The notes under the pieces are model-generated. The model did no database searches, had not been told where the DNA came from, and saw only the letters and a list, made by a program, of their open reading frames with translations. Made by a program: the position numbers and the translations under genes. DNA of 64,000 nt from Streptomyces canus (GTDB lineage: Bacteria; Actinomycetota; Actinomycetes; Streptomycetales; Streptomycetaceae): the NCBI RefSeq assembly GCF_041435015.1, contig NZ_CP107989.1:8618001-8682000 (forward strand), written 5' to 3'. This document shows positions 33,311-41,096 of the stretch, piece after piece. Numbering within the stretch: position 1 is the stretch's first letter; every line of letters starts with the position of its first letter.

Positions 33311-34389
33311 GCGCACAGCCCGACCTGCTGTACTCGGAGGAGGAAGAGGCGCTGCGGGCCGCCGTACGGGACCTCCTCGCCGACCACTGCGACGCGCCGG
33401 GTGTGATCGCCCGTACCGAGTCGGACACCCCGCACGACCTCGCGGCCTGGAAGGCCCTCACCGACGGCATGGGCCTCGCGGGGCTCCTGGTGCCCGAGGA
33501 CAAGGGCGGTCAGGGCGCCACGCACCGCGAAGTCGCTGTGGTCCTGGAGGAGTTGGGCCGCGCGGTCGCTCCCGTGCCCTATCTCACCAGTGCGGTCGTC
33601 GCCACCGAGGCCCTGCTCGCCTGCGACACCGACGACCTCCTCTCCGAGCTCGCGTCCGGGCGGAGGATCGGCGCCCTCGCCGTCTCCCTGAGCGTCGCCC
33701 CGGGCGGCGCCTACAAGGTCGTACGCCACGAAGACGGGGGCCTGCACGGGGAGTTGACGGCGATCGCGGACGCTCAGGCGGCCGACGTGCTGCTCGTGCC
33801 CGCGGACGACGGCGGGCTGTACGCGGTGGAGGCCGCCTCCGCGACCGTCACTCCGCAGATCTCCTTCGACCTGACCCGTCCGCTCGCGACCGTCACCCTC
33901 GACGGGGCGCGGGGCCGCCCGCTGGGCGACGCCGAAGTCGCCGTGCACCGCGCGCTGCGGGCCGGCGCCGGACTGCTCGCCTCCGAGCAACTCGGTCTCG
34001 CCGACTGGACGTTGACCGAGACCGTGCGCTACCTCAAGGAGCGCAAGCAGTTCAACCGGCCCGTCGGCGGCTTCCAGGCGCTCAAGCACAGGCTCGCCCA
34101 GTTGTGGCTGGAGGTCGTCAACCTCCGTGCCGCCGCCCGGAACGCGGCCGACGCGCTCGCGACGGGTGAGGACGCCGACGTGGCGGTCGCCGTCGCGCAG
34201 GCCTACGCGGCCACCGTCGCGGTGCACGCCGCCGAGGAGGCGCTCCAGCTCCACGCGGGGATCGGCATGACCTGGGAGCACCCGGTGCACCTGTACCTCA
34301 AGCGGGCCAAGGCCGACTCGATCGCCTACGGCACGGCCGGCGCGCATCGCGCCCGGTTGGCCGAACTCGTCGACCTCCAGGCACCTTGA
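33307..34389 (+). CDS. Acyl-CoA dehydrogenase, second subunit lacking the EGTS motif
   Basis: A 360-residue acyl-CoA dehydrogenase-fold protein. It keeps the N-terminal helical domain (LLVPEDKGGQGATHREVAVVLEELGRAVAPVPY) and the C-terminal helical bundle (VRYLKERKQFNRPVGGFQALKHRLAQL). The usual FEGTSEIQ segment is replaced by GIGMTWEHPVHLYLKRAKAD, and the CSEPDAGSD loop is also missing. Such subunits pair with a complete partner to form a heterotetramer with shared FAD sites; the overlapping upstream gene is that partner. A strong terminator follows 23 bp after the stop. Confidence 0.9.
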   Translation: MSAQPDLLYSEEEEALRAAVRDLLADHCDAPGVIARTESDTPHDLAAWKALTDGMGLAGLLVPEDKGGQGATHREVAVVLEELGRAVAPVPYLTSAVVATEALLACDTDDLLSELASGRRIGALAVSLSVAPGGAYKVVRHEDGGLHGELTAIADAQAADVLLVPADDGGLYAVEAASATVTPQISFDLTRPLATVTLDGARGRPLGDAEVAVHRALRAGAGLLASEQLGLADWTLTETVRYLKERKQFNRPVGGFQALKHRLAQLWLEVVNLRAAARNAADALATGEDADVAVAVAQAYAATVAVHAAEEALQLHAGIGMTWEHPVHLYLKRAKADSIAYGTAGAHRARLAELVDLQAP

Positions 34390-34412
34390 GCGTCACTCGC
34401 TGAACCTCGGTG

Positions 34413-34440
34413 AAGCCCGCCCCACCTGGGGCGGGCTTTT
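34413..34440 (+). terminator. Strong intrinsic terminator with U-tract
   Basis: AAGCCCGCCCC (34413-34423) and GGGGCGGGCTT (34428-34438) form an 11-bp stem with loop ACCT, followed by T residues. This is a textbook rho-independent terminator and closes the three-gene acyl-CoA dehydrogenase operon. Confidence 0.93.
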
Positions 34441-34570
34441 CCGTGCGCCCGCTCGGAAGGAGTGAACGAGCGACGGCAGTCCGGCCAACTCCTGGCATGT
34501 ACAGGTTCATTGAGGGCCGAAGTGCCCCATACTCCCTGTGGTTTCGACCCGCCCCACAGGGAGGCAGAAC

Positions 34571-35428
34571 ATGGCCCTCATCACTCGTCGCAGAGCCCTC
34601 TCCACCCTCGGCGCCGCGGTCGCGGCGACGCTCGCCCCGCCCGTCGGCAGCGCATGGGCCGACAACCGGCCGCACCGCCCCCGTCCGTTGTGGCGCGCCC
34701 ACGCCCACAACGACTACGAGCATCCGCGCCCCCTCCTCGACGCCCTCGACCACCGCTTCGGCAGCGTCGAGGCCGACATCTTCCTCGTCGGCGACCAGCT
34801 CCTCATCGGCCACACCGTGGACGACCTCGACCCGACACGCACCCTCGAGTCCCTCTACCTCGACCCGCTGGCCAGGATCGTCAAGGCCCACCGCGGTTCG
34901 GTGTACCGGGGTTACCGCCGTCCCCTGCAACTGCTCGTCGACATCAAGACCGAGGGCTCCTCGACCTACCTCGAACTCGACCGCCATCTGCGGCGCCACC
35001 GGCACCTGTTCACGACGTACGTACACGGCAAGGTCGTCCCCGGACCGGTGACCGCCGTGATCTCCGGCGACCGCGCCGCCCGTGTCCCGATGGAGGCCCA
35101 GGCCGTGCGCCGGGCGTTCTACGACGGTCGGCTCGCCGACCTCGGCACCTCGGCGCCCGCCTCCCTCATTCCGCTGATCAGCGACAACTGGACGCTCCAC
35201 TTCACCTGGCTCGGTGAGGGCGTCTTCCCCGACGCCGAGCGGCAGAAGCTGCGGACCATCGTTCAGCAGGCCCACGCGCGCGGACAGAAGGTGCGGTTCT
35301 GGGCCACCCCGGACCTCGCGGGCCCCGCCCGGGACGCGCTGTGGGCCGAGCTTCTCGCCGCCGGCGTCGACTACTTCAACACCGACGACCTGGCAGGCCT
35401 GGAGGCCTTCCTGGACACCCACGGATAG
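34571..35428 (+). CDS. Tat-exported phosphodiesterase-like protein (PI-PLC/GDPD fold, AIM6-like)
   Basis: A 285-residue exported protein. The N-terminus has a twin-arginine signal (TRRRALSTLGAAVAATLA, cleavage near SAWA). The mature part starts WRAHAHNDYEHPRPLLDALDHRFGSVEADIFLVG, the His/Glu/Asp arrangement of the glycerophosphodiester phosphodiesterase-like PI-PLC fold. The C-terminal strands (VRFWATPD, GVDYFNTDDLAGLEAFL) close the TIM barrel as in GDPDs. ATG at 34571 has GGGAGG upstream. A calcium-dependent phosphodiesterase acting on outer lipid head groups is plausible; the specific substrate is unknown. Confidence 0.85.
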   Translation: MALITRRRALSTLGAAVAATLAPPVGSAWADNRPHRPRPLWRAHAHNDYEHPRPLLDALDHRFGSVEADIFLVGDQLLIGHTVDDLDPTRTLESLYLDPLARIVKAHRGSVYRGYRRPLQLLVDIKTEGSSTYLELDRHLRRHRHLFTTYVHGKVVPGPVTAVISGDRAARVPMEAQAVRRAFYDGRLADLGTSAPASLIPLISDNWTLHFTWLGEGVFPDAERQKLRTIVQQAHARGQKVRFWATPDLAGPARDALWAELLAAGVDYFNTDDLAGLEAFLDTHG

Positions 35429-35559
35429 GCGCCTCGGGACAGGCACGGACACCACTCGTTCGGAGGACCCTCCAGCCGCCCGGACGAACCCTCCGCTACG
35501 CCACACTTACGGCCGAACGCCGCGAAACGGACGTGGCGGCGTGGCGGAGGAGGCTGTCC

Positions 35560-35754
35560 ATGGCGATTTCCATTTCTCTGGTGGTGCTGCTGCTGATCCT
35601 GGCGGTGATCTTCCTGCGCAGCGGCGGACTCAAGGTCTCCCACGCGCTGGTGTGCGCGCTGTTCGGCTTCTTGCTCGCCGGCACGAGCATCGCGCCCACC
35701 ATCCACAGCGGCCTCATGGCGACGGCCGACATCGTCAGCGGTCTGCGCCCCTGA
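35560..35754 (+). CDS. 64-residue two-TM membrane protein
   Basis: A short hydrophobic protein with helices at about residues 3-22 (ISISLVVLLLILAVIFLRSG) and 27-48 (VSHALVCALFGFLLAGTSIA). The tail runs TIHSGLMATADIVSGLRP. The ATG at 35560 has GGAGGAGG at good spacing, which supports translation. I recognise it as a type of small membrane protein common in Streptomyces but cannot give a function. It converges with the phosphodiester glycosidase gene, 2 bp between the stops. Confidence 0.7.
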   Translation: MAISISLVVLLLILAVIFLRSGGLKVSHALVCALFGFLLAGTSIAPTIHSGLMATADIVSGLRP

Positions 35755-35756
35755 CC

Positions 35757-36995
35757 TCAGCCCGTGGAGAAGACCCCGATGCCGTTCGGCACGGGCCGCT
35801 CGGCGCCGCCGGAGGGGTGGTTGAGGGCGGCGACGGAGCCCGTGCCCGGCATCCGGGCGGCCATGGTCGTGGAACCACCGCCGTCCAGGCTGAAAGCGTC
35901 GACGGAGCCCAACGTCCGCATGGTGTCCGCCACTTCGGCGATCGTCAGCCCACTGCGGTAGTCGGGCGCCCCGTCCAGCGCCAGGAGATACAGCCGCCGT
36001 CCGCCGTCCGCGACACCCACCGCCGTGCGCACGGCCGACGTCGTGTCGTCGAGGCCGGGCAGCGGGCGGCCGTCGTCGAGCACCGGGTAGCCGCCGAGCG
36101 CGAAGCGGTACGGGAGCTTCGCCGAGGCCGCGACCAGTTGGTGCTGCACCGTCACCGCCGCGCCGACGGACAGCTTCCGCAGGTGCTGCGCGCCGGCCTC
36201 CCGGCCGACGAGCACGGTGGTGCCGGCGGCGATCGCTCCGCTGCCCGGGGCGTCGGCCGTGGCCACGACCTTCCCGGCGCGGACCGTCACCTCGTAGGTG
36301 TCCGTGCTGCACGGGGCGGCCCGGTCGGTGTCCGTCCCGCAGGTCGACCGCACCCGGGAGGCGCTGCCCCAGTCCGAGGTGAACGCCCCGACCGAGCCCA
36401 CGGGCAGCGCGTACTGGTTCAGCCCGCCCAGCGGCAGCTGTCCCTCGGGCGTCCGCACCGACCCGTCGAGCGCCAGGTCGTCGAGGCGGGCCAGACCGTC
36501 GGTGCCCACGCCGAACACGTCCTTGGTGCTCGTGCCGGACGGCAGCGCGGGCCCGAAGCGCTGACCGCGCGGCACCGCCGCCTTGAGCGCGCGGCCCTGC
36601 GCGATCGCCGGGCCCACGCTCGCGCCGGTGGCCTCGACGCCCGGGTGCTGGGACTCCGTGATGTTGAAGAAGTCGCCGTTCACCCCCGCGAGCGCGCCCT
36701 GCGCGGTGGCCAGCCGGGACACCGTGGCCCGCGCGGCCACCGCACCCGGATACAACAGCTCCATCCGCACCCCCGGATCGCTCAGGTCCACGCCGATCAC
36801 ATGGGCATGCGTCACGCCCGCGGCCGCGTCGATGTCGAACTCCTCGTACTGCACGCCGGTCGCGAGCCGTGTCCACCCCTGCACGGCGCCGGCCGGTGCC
36901 GCCCCCACCAGGGCCGCACCGGCCAGCGTGCCGAGTGCCGCTAGAAACGTCAGTACCGATCTGCCTGCGCCGAGCCGTCTTTGACGATGCGTCAC
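35757..36995 (-). CDS. Secreted phosphodiester glycosidase (NAGPA/DUF2233 family)
   Basis: A 412-residue exported protein with a Sec signal (RSVLTFLAALGTLAGAALVGAAPAGA, about residues 12-37). The NAGPA domain follows (PF09992 type): ALAGVNGDFFNIT, TAVGVADGGRRLYLLALDG and the C-terminal DAFSLDGGGSTTMAARMPG. Family members cleave phosphodiester-linked sugars, by analogy with the enzyme uncovering mannose-6-phosphate; bacterial ones act on cell-wall or exopolysaccharide glycophosphodiesters. A Cys pair (CGTDTDRAAPC) probably forms a disulfide. Substrate in this organism unknown. Confidence 0.9.
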   Translation of the reverse strand: MTHRQRRLGAGRSVLTFLAALGTLAGAALVGAAPAGAVQGWTRLATGVQYEEFDIDAAAGVTHAHVIGVDLSDPGVRMELLYPGAVAARATVSRLATAQGALAGVNGDFFNITESQHPGVEATGASVGPAIAQGRALKAAVPRGQRFGPALPSGTSTKDVFGVGTDGLARLDDLALDGSVRTPEGQLPLGGLNQYALPVGSVGAFTSDWGSASRVRSTCGTDTDRAAPCSTDTYEVTVRAGKVVATADAPGSGAIAAGTTVLVGREAGAQHLRKLSVGAAVTVQHQLVAASAKLPYRFALGGYPVLDDGRPLPGLDDTTSAVRTAVGVADGGRRLYLLALDGAPDYRSGLTIAEVADTMRTLGSVDAFSLDGGGSTTMAARMPGTGSVAALNHPSGGAERPVPNGIGVFSTG

Positions 36996-37069
36996 AGCTC
37001 TCCCTGATGTCTCGTCAACTGTTGTCAGGACTCAGGAAGAGTGCATCAGACAGCGATGAAAGAGGGGAG

Positions 37070-37453
37070 CTAAGCGCCGACCACACGCGAACGGATGAGG
37101 AAACGCACCCCCTCGGGTGCCTCCAGCGAGAACCCACTGCCCCGGCCCGCGACCACGTCCACGATCAGCCGGGTGTGGCTCCACACCGCGTACTGGCTCC
37201 TCGACATCCAGAAGGTCACCGGCTCCTCGACCCCCGGCACGTCCAGCTCGGCGAGCAGTACGTCCGAGCCGCCGGTGCGGAACTCGCCCGCCGGGTAGCA
37301 CATCGGTGCGCTGCCGTCGCAGCAGCCGCCGGACTGGTGGAACATCAGCGGCCCGTGCGCCTCGCGCAAACGGAGCAACAGCTCGGCGGCCGCGGGTGTG
37401 AGCTCGACGCGCGGCACCTCGTCGTACACGGCACGTGCGGAATCCTCGTCCAT
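37070..37453 (-). CDS. DUF779 family protein
   Basis: A small acidic protein of 127 residues from the ATG at 37453; an in-frame GTG six codons upstream is also possible, and neither has a good ribosome site. The core (LMFHQSGGCCDGSAPMCYPAGEF) with its vicinal cysteines and the SQYAVWSHTRLIVDVVAGRG segment is diagnostic for DUF779, a family usually encoded beside acetaldehyde or quinoprotein ethanol dehydrogenases. No such dehydrogenase gene is adjacent here. The CC-x-C cluster hints at metal binding. Function unknown. Confidence 0.85.
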   Translation of the reverse strand: MDEDSARAVYDEVPRVELTPAAAELLLRLREAHGPLMFHQSGGCCDGSAPMCYPAGEFRTGGSDVLLAELDVPGVEEPVTFWMSRSQYAVWSHTRLIVDVVAGRGSGFSLEAPEGVRFLIRSRVVGA

Positions 37454-37519
37454 GGTCGTCGAGTGCAGCACGGGGAAGGTTGCGAGGGGGTTGCAGGCGA
37501 AGTGCTTCAGCGTGCGGCC

Positions 37520-37771
37520 TCACGACAGGTCGATGGGAGCCGGGTTCCACTTGTACCGCGCGTCCTCCTCGTCCTTGAGAAGAACTCCGGCCTGCGTCAT
37601 CCGGTCCAGGATGTCCACCAGCATGTCGCCCAGCGGATACCCGTCCACCCAGAACATCCGCTTCACCGGGGAGAACTTCTGGTCCGGCGGAAAGACGCCC
37701 AGGAACATCCCGAGCCGGAACGCCGCGTCGTCGTAGTCCCGCCAGTCGGCCAGGATGTCCTTGAGCTCCAT
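37520..37771 (-). CDS. 83-residue conserved hypothetical protein
   Basis: The predicted protein begins MELKDILADWRDYDDAAFRLG and ends DARYKWNPAPIDLS; it is acidic, soluble and has no recognisable catalytic motif. ATG at 37771 has AGGACGG upstream; an ATG six codons earlier is an alternative. Codon use is strongly GC3 and fits a real gene. It lies 66 bp upstream of the DUF779 gene on the same strand and may share its transcript. I do not recognise the family. Confidence 0.7.
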   Translation of the reverse strand: MELKDILADWRDYDDAAFRLGMFLGVFPPDQKFSPVKRMFWVDGYPLGDMLVDILDRMTQAGVLLKDEEDARYKWNPAPIDLS

Positions 37772-37945
37772 GCTGTCGTCCGTCCTCATTTTCTTGACCG
37801 CCGGCACGGCCGGGATGCAGCCGTCTCCCGGTCGCGCCCGGCGGCGTGCCACGGACGCCTCGCCCACCGCCGCCGATCCCGCCACGGCAGCCGCCCGAAG
37901 ACATTGCCGAGTACTCCGGCAACTCACCCCGGAGCCGTTCTCCTC

Positions 37946-39112
37946 CTAGCCGGCGTACGGCGTGAAGTGGGCCGGAGTGTGGTCGATCGGCAGGTCCGGG
38001 CGCCATGCGGTCAGGCCCTGGGCGCTGCACACGAACAGGTTCTCGGGGAGCCGGTCCAGGGCGAACCAGCGCCAGTCGCCCACGCGTTCGTCGGGCTGGT
38101 CCGAGGGCTCGCCCCGCCAGGCGGTGACCCGGGCGGCCACGGTCATCCGCACCACGCCCTCCACGTCGTCGAGGAGCGTGCCCAGCAGCCGGACATCGGC
38201 CGGGCGGGCCTCGATGCCGGTCTCCTCGCGGAGTTCGCGCACGACCGTCTCCGCCAGTGACTCCCCGGCCTCCACCGTGCCGCCCGGCAACTCCCAGGTA
38301 CCCCGGCGGTGCCGGCCGAGAAGCAGTCCGCGAGGGCCGTACAGGATGGCGCCGACGCCGATCGCCGCGTGTGGGATCGGCCCCCGGTTGGTGCGCGGGC
38401 GGGAGGAGACGCGGACCGGCCGGGTCGCCCGGAAGATCCGGTAGGAGGCGTGGTTGCCCTCCTCCGGGGCGTCGAGGACGTCGATACCCGCGACCCGCAG
38501 GCCGTGCTCGCCGAGCAGGTCCGTCCAGAGTTCCGGGGTCAGTACCCACATCCGTACGGCGACCTCCCCGCCTCCGGCGAGCCGCAGGATCTCGGGCCGG
38601 GACTCGAAGGCCGCCGAGGGACCCTCTCCCACGGAGTTGGTGTGCAGCACGGTGAAGCACAGCGTCCCGCCGGGCCGGAGCGCTGCGGCGAGGGCGGGCA
38701 GCAGCCGGCGGGGATCGACGTAGGGCACCGCGTTGACGGAGTAGACGACGTCGTACGGTTCCGCCGTGCCGAGGTGTTCGACGGCGTCCGCCCTGATCAG
38801 ACGCAGTCCGGGCAGGGACCCGTAGCGTGCGAGGGCCCGTTCGTGCTGCGTGGGGGAGGAGTCGACCGCGTCCACCGAGGCGCCGTACGCCCGGACGAGA
38901 TGCGCCGCGTGCCGAGCCGGGCCGCACCCGAGGTCCAGCACGCGCCGCCCGGCGAGCTCACCGAGGATCTCCGCGCCCGGCCCGATGCCCCGCAGGCCCC
39001 AGTCGAACCGCTCCAGCTCCGGCAGAACCGTGCCGCGCCGCAGATGGTGGTCGCCGTAGGTGTGCCAGGCCTCGGCGTTGACGGCGTCGGGGCCGACGGG
39101 TCGCGTGGTCAA
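37946..39112 (-). CDS. Fusion of SAM-dependent methyltransferase and Nudix hydrolase
   Basis: A 388-residue two-domain enzyme. Residues about 1-235 form a class I methyltransferase: motif [16 protein letters not shown], acidic DAVDSSP at strand 2, and [20 protein letters not shown]. Residues about 245-388 form a Nudix hydrolase with a canonical box ([18 protein letters not shown] then REETGI). The linker [14 protein letters not shown] is basic. The fusion is continuous and both active sites look intact. Streptomyces has annotated examples of this fusion, but the methyl acceptor and the nucleotide substrate are unknown. Confidence 0.88.
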   Translation of the reverse strand: MTTRPVGPDAVNAEAWHTYGDHHLRRGTVLPELERFDWGLRGIGPGAEILGELAGRRVLDLGCGPARHAAHLVRAYGASVDAVDSSPTQHERALARYGSLPGLRLIRADAVEHLGTAEPYDVVYSVNAVPYVDPRRLLPALAAALRPGGTLCFTVLHTNSVGEGPSAAFESRPEILRLAGGGEVAVRMWVLTPELWTDLLGEHGLRVAGIDVLDAPEEGNHASYRIFRATRPVRVSSRPRTNRGPIPHAAIGVGAILYGPRGLLLGRHRRGTWELPGGTVEAGESLAETVVRELREETGIEARPADVRLLGTLLDDVEGVVRMTVAARVTAWRGEPSDQPDERVGDWRWFALDRLPENLFVCSAQGLTAWRPDLPIDHTPAHFTPYAG

Positions 39113-39207
39113 CGTGCCTCCCGGATGCGGTGGTCGAGGTGGGGAACCCTATGCGAGCTCGGGGCCACCGAGTTGCCGAGGGGCGCCGCCCATTTCTGTC
39201 CCTTGTC

Positions 39208-39250
39208 TTGACGTGTACTTGGCAGAGTGGCTTCTATGGGAGCGCTCCCA
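39208..39250 (+). promoter_or_regulatory. Promoter region with perfect CebR-type operator
   Basis: TGGGAGCGCTCCCA (39237-39250) is a perfect 14-bp palindrome equal to the CebR box that controls cellulose-utilisation genes in Streptomyces. It sits 39 bp upstream of the GH5 gene start. TTGACG (39208-39213) and TTCTAT (39232-39237, 18-bp spacer) are plausible -35 and -10 elements, so the operator would cover the transcription start and repress until cellobiose-type inducer is present. Confidence 0.8.
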
Positions 39251-39289
39251 TGCTTCTTTCCGACCGTCTCACCCATCCCTGGAGCCGCA

Positions 39290-40939
39290 GTGAGAAGAAC
39301 AAGAAAGAGCCCCCTGAGCGCGTTACTGGCCCGACTGGCCGCCCTTGTCGGACTGGTGGTGCTCGGCGTCCTGTGCCCGAGCGCGGCCCAGGCCGCCGAG
39401 GAGCCCGGCGCCCAGGCCACAGGTCTGCACATCAGCGACGGTCGCCTGGTCGAAGGCAACGGCAACGACTTCGTCATGCGGGGCGTCAACCACGCCCACA
39501 CCTGGTACCCGAACGAACTGGGGTCGCTGGCCGACATCAAGGCGCAGGGCGCCAACACCGTCCGGGTGGTCCTCGCCGACGGCCACCGCTGGACCGCCAA
39601 CACCGCCTCGGACGTGGCCAACGTCATCGCCCAATGCAAGGCCAACCGGCTCATCTGCGTCCTGGAGGTGCACGACACCACCGGATACGGCGAGGACAGC
39701 GCGGCCGGCACCCTCGACCAGGCCGCCGACTACTGGATCGGCCTGAAGGACGTGCTCGCCGGCCAGGAGAACTACATCGTCATCAACATCGGCAACGAGC
39801 CCTGGGGCAACACCGACCCCGCCGGCTGGACCGCCCCGACGATCGCCGCGATCCAGAAGCTCCGGAACGCCGGCTTCGAGCACACGATCATGGTGGACGC
39901 CCCCAACTGGGGCCAGGACTGGCAGGGCGTCATGCGCGCCAACGCCCAGGCCGTGTACGCCGCCGACACCACCGGCAACCTGATCTTCTCGATCCACATG
40001 TACAGCGTCTTCGACACCGCGGCGGAGATCACCGACTATCTCAACGCCTTCGTCAGCGCCAAACTGCCCATCGTGATCGGGGAGTTCGGCGGCCCCGCCG
40101 ACCAGTGGGGCGATCCGGACGAGGACACCATGATGGCCACCGCCGAGCAACTCGACATCGGTTACCTCGCCTGGTCCTGGAGCGGCAACACCGACCCGAT
40201 CCTCGACCTCGTGCTCAACTTCGACCCGGCACAGATGACTTCATGGGGTCAGCGCATCTTCCACGGCGCCAACGGCATCGCGCAGACCGCCAAGGAAGCC
40301 ACCGTTTTCGGCGGCGGTTCCGGTGACACCCAGGCCCCGACCGCTCCCGGCGCCCCGACCGCCTCGGCGGTGACGGCGACCTCCGCGAACCTCTCCTGGA
40401 CGGCGTCCACTGACAACGTTGGCATCGCCGGATACGACGTCGTACGGGTCAGCGGTGGCAACGAGACGACGGTCGCGGCCTCGACGGCGAACTCGGTGAC
40501 CGTGACGGGCCTGACGGCCGACACGGCGTACTCCTTCGCCGTTTACGCCCGTGATGCGGCCGGGAACCGGTCGGCCCGCTCGGCGACGGTGAGCGTCACC
40601 ACCGCCGACATGCCCGCCGGGAGCTGCTCCGTCGGCTACCGCGTGGTCGGCGAGTGGCAGGGCGGTTTCCAGGGTGAGATCGCCGTCCGCAACACCGGCA
40701 CGTCCGCCGTCAGCGGCTGGAAGCTCGCCTTCACCTTCGCCAACGGGCAGACCGTCTCCACCATGTGGGGCGGGACCGCCGCGCAGAGCGGTGGCTCGGT
40801 GACCGTCACGCCGGCCTCCTACACCAACACGATTCCGGCCGGGGGTTCGGTCACCGTCGGCTTCATCGGCAGCAAGGGCGCCACGAACACCGCCCCCTCC
40901 GCCTTCACACTCAACGGGGCGTCCTGCGTGAACGGTTGA
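39290..40939 (+). CDS. Secreted GH5 beta-mannanase-like glycoside hydrolase with FnIII and CBM2
   Basis: A 549-residue exported enzyme. A Sec signal (residues about 1-36, ending PSAAQA) precedes a GH5 catalytic domain (about 42-340). The acid/base Glu is in NIGNEPWGN, the nucleophile in IVIGEFGGPAD, and the text VMRGVNHAHTWYP is typical of subfamily 8 mannanases. A fibronectin III domain (about 348-432) links to a C-terminal cellulose-binding CBM2 (about 440-549, CSVGYRVVGEWQGGFQGEI to NGASCVNG). GTG start at 39290 with GGAG upstream. The CebR box couples it to cellulose breakdown; cellulase activity is the alternative. Confidence 0.9.
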   Translation: MRRTRKSPLSALLARLAALVGLVVLGVLCPSAAQAAEEPGAQATGLHISDGRLVEGNGNDFVMRGVNHAHTWYPNELGSLADIKAQGANTVRVVLADGHRWTANTASDVANVIAQCKANRLICVLEVHDTTGYGEDSAAGTLDQAADYWIGLKDVLAGQENYIVINIGNEPWGNTDPAGWTAPTIAAIQKLRNAGFEHTIMVDAPNWGQDWQGVMRANAQAVYAADTTGNLIFSIHMYSVFDTAAEITDYLNAFVSAKLPIVIGEFGGPADQWGDPDEDTMMATAEQLDIGYLAWSWSGNTDPILDLVLNFDPAQMTSWGQRIFHGANGIAQTAKEATVFGGGSGDTQAPTAPGAPTASAVTATSANLSWTASTDNVGIAGYDVVRVSGGNETTVAASTANSVTVTGLTADTAYSFAVYARDAAGNRSARSATVSVTTADMPAGSCSVGYRVVGEWQGGFQGEIAVRNTGTSAVSGWKLAFTFANGQTVSTMWGGTAAQSGGSVTVTPASYTNTIPAGGSVTVGFIGSKGATNTAPSAFTLNGASCVNG

Positions 40940-41053
40940 TGTCCTCGAGGTATCAGGTCAACTGTCCCGGACCCTTGACTCGGAACGTGCTCAGTCGCGA
41001 TCCTCGACGCAACTATTGCGCCGGTCATGACAAATCCAAGGGCAGTCACAACG

Positions 41054-41087
41054 CCCTCGGTCGACGGCGCCTCCCGCCGACCGAGGG
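41054..41087 (+). promoter_or_regulatory. Stem-loop covering the ribosome site of the next gene
   Basis: CCCTCGGTCG (41054-41063) pairs perfectly with CGACCGAGGG (41078-41087) around a 14-nt loop. The 3' arm includes GAGGG, the only good Shine-Dalgarno for the ATG at 41097. The hairpin therefore either represses translation until opened, or is simply the terminator of the mannanase gene 115 bp upstream. Symmetry is seen; role is inferred. Confidence 0.55.
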
Positions 41088-41096
41088 ACGTGGGCC

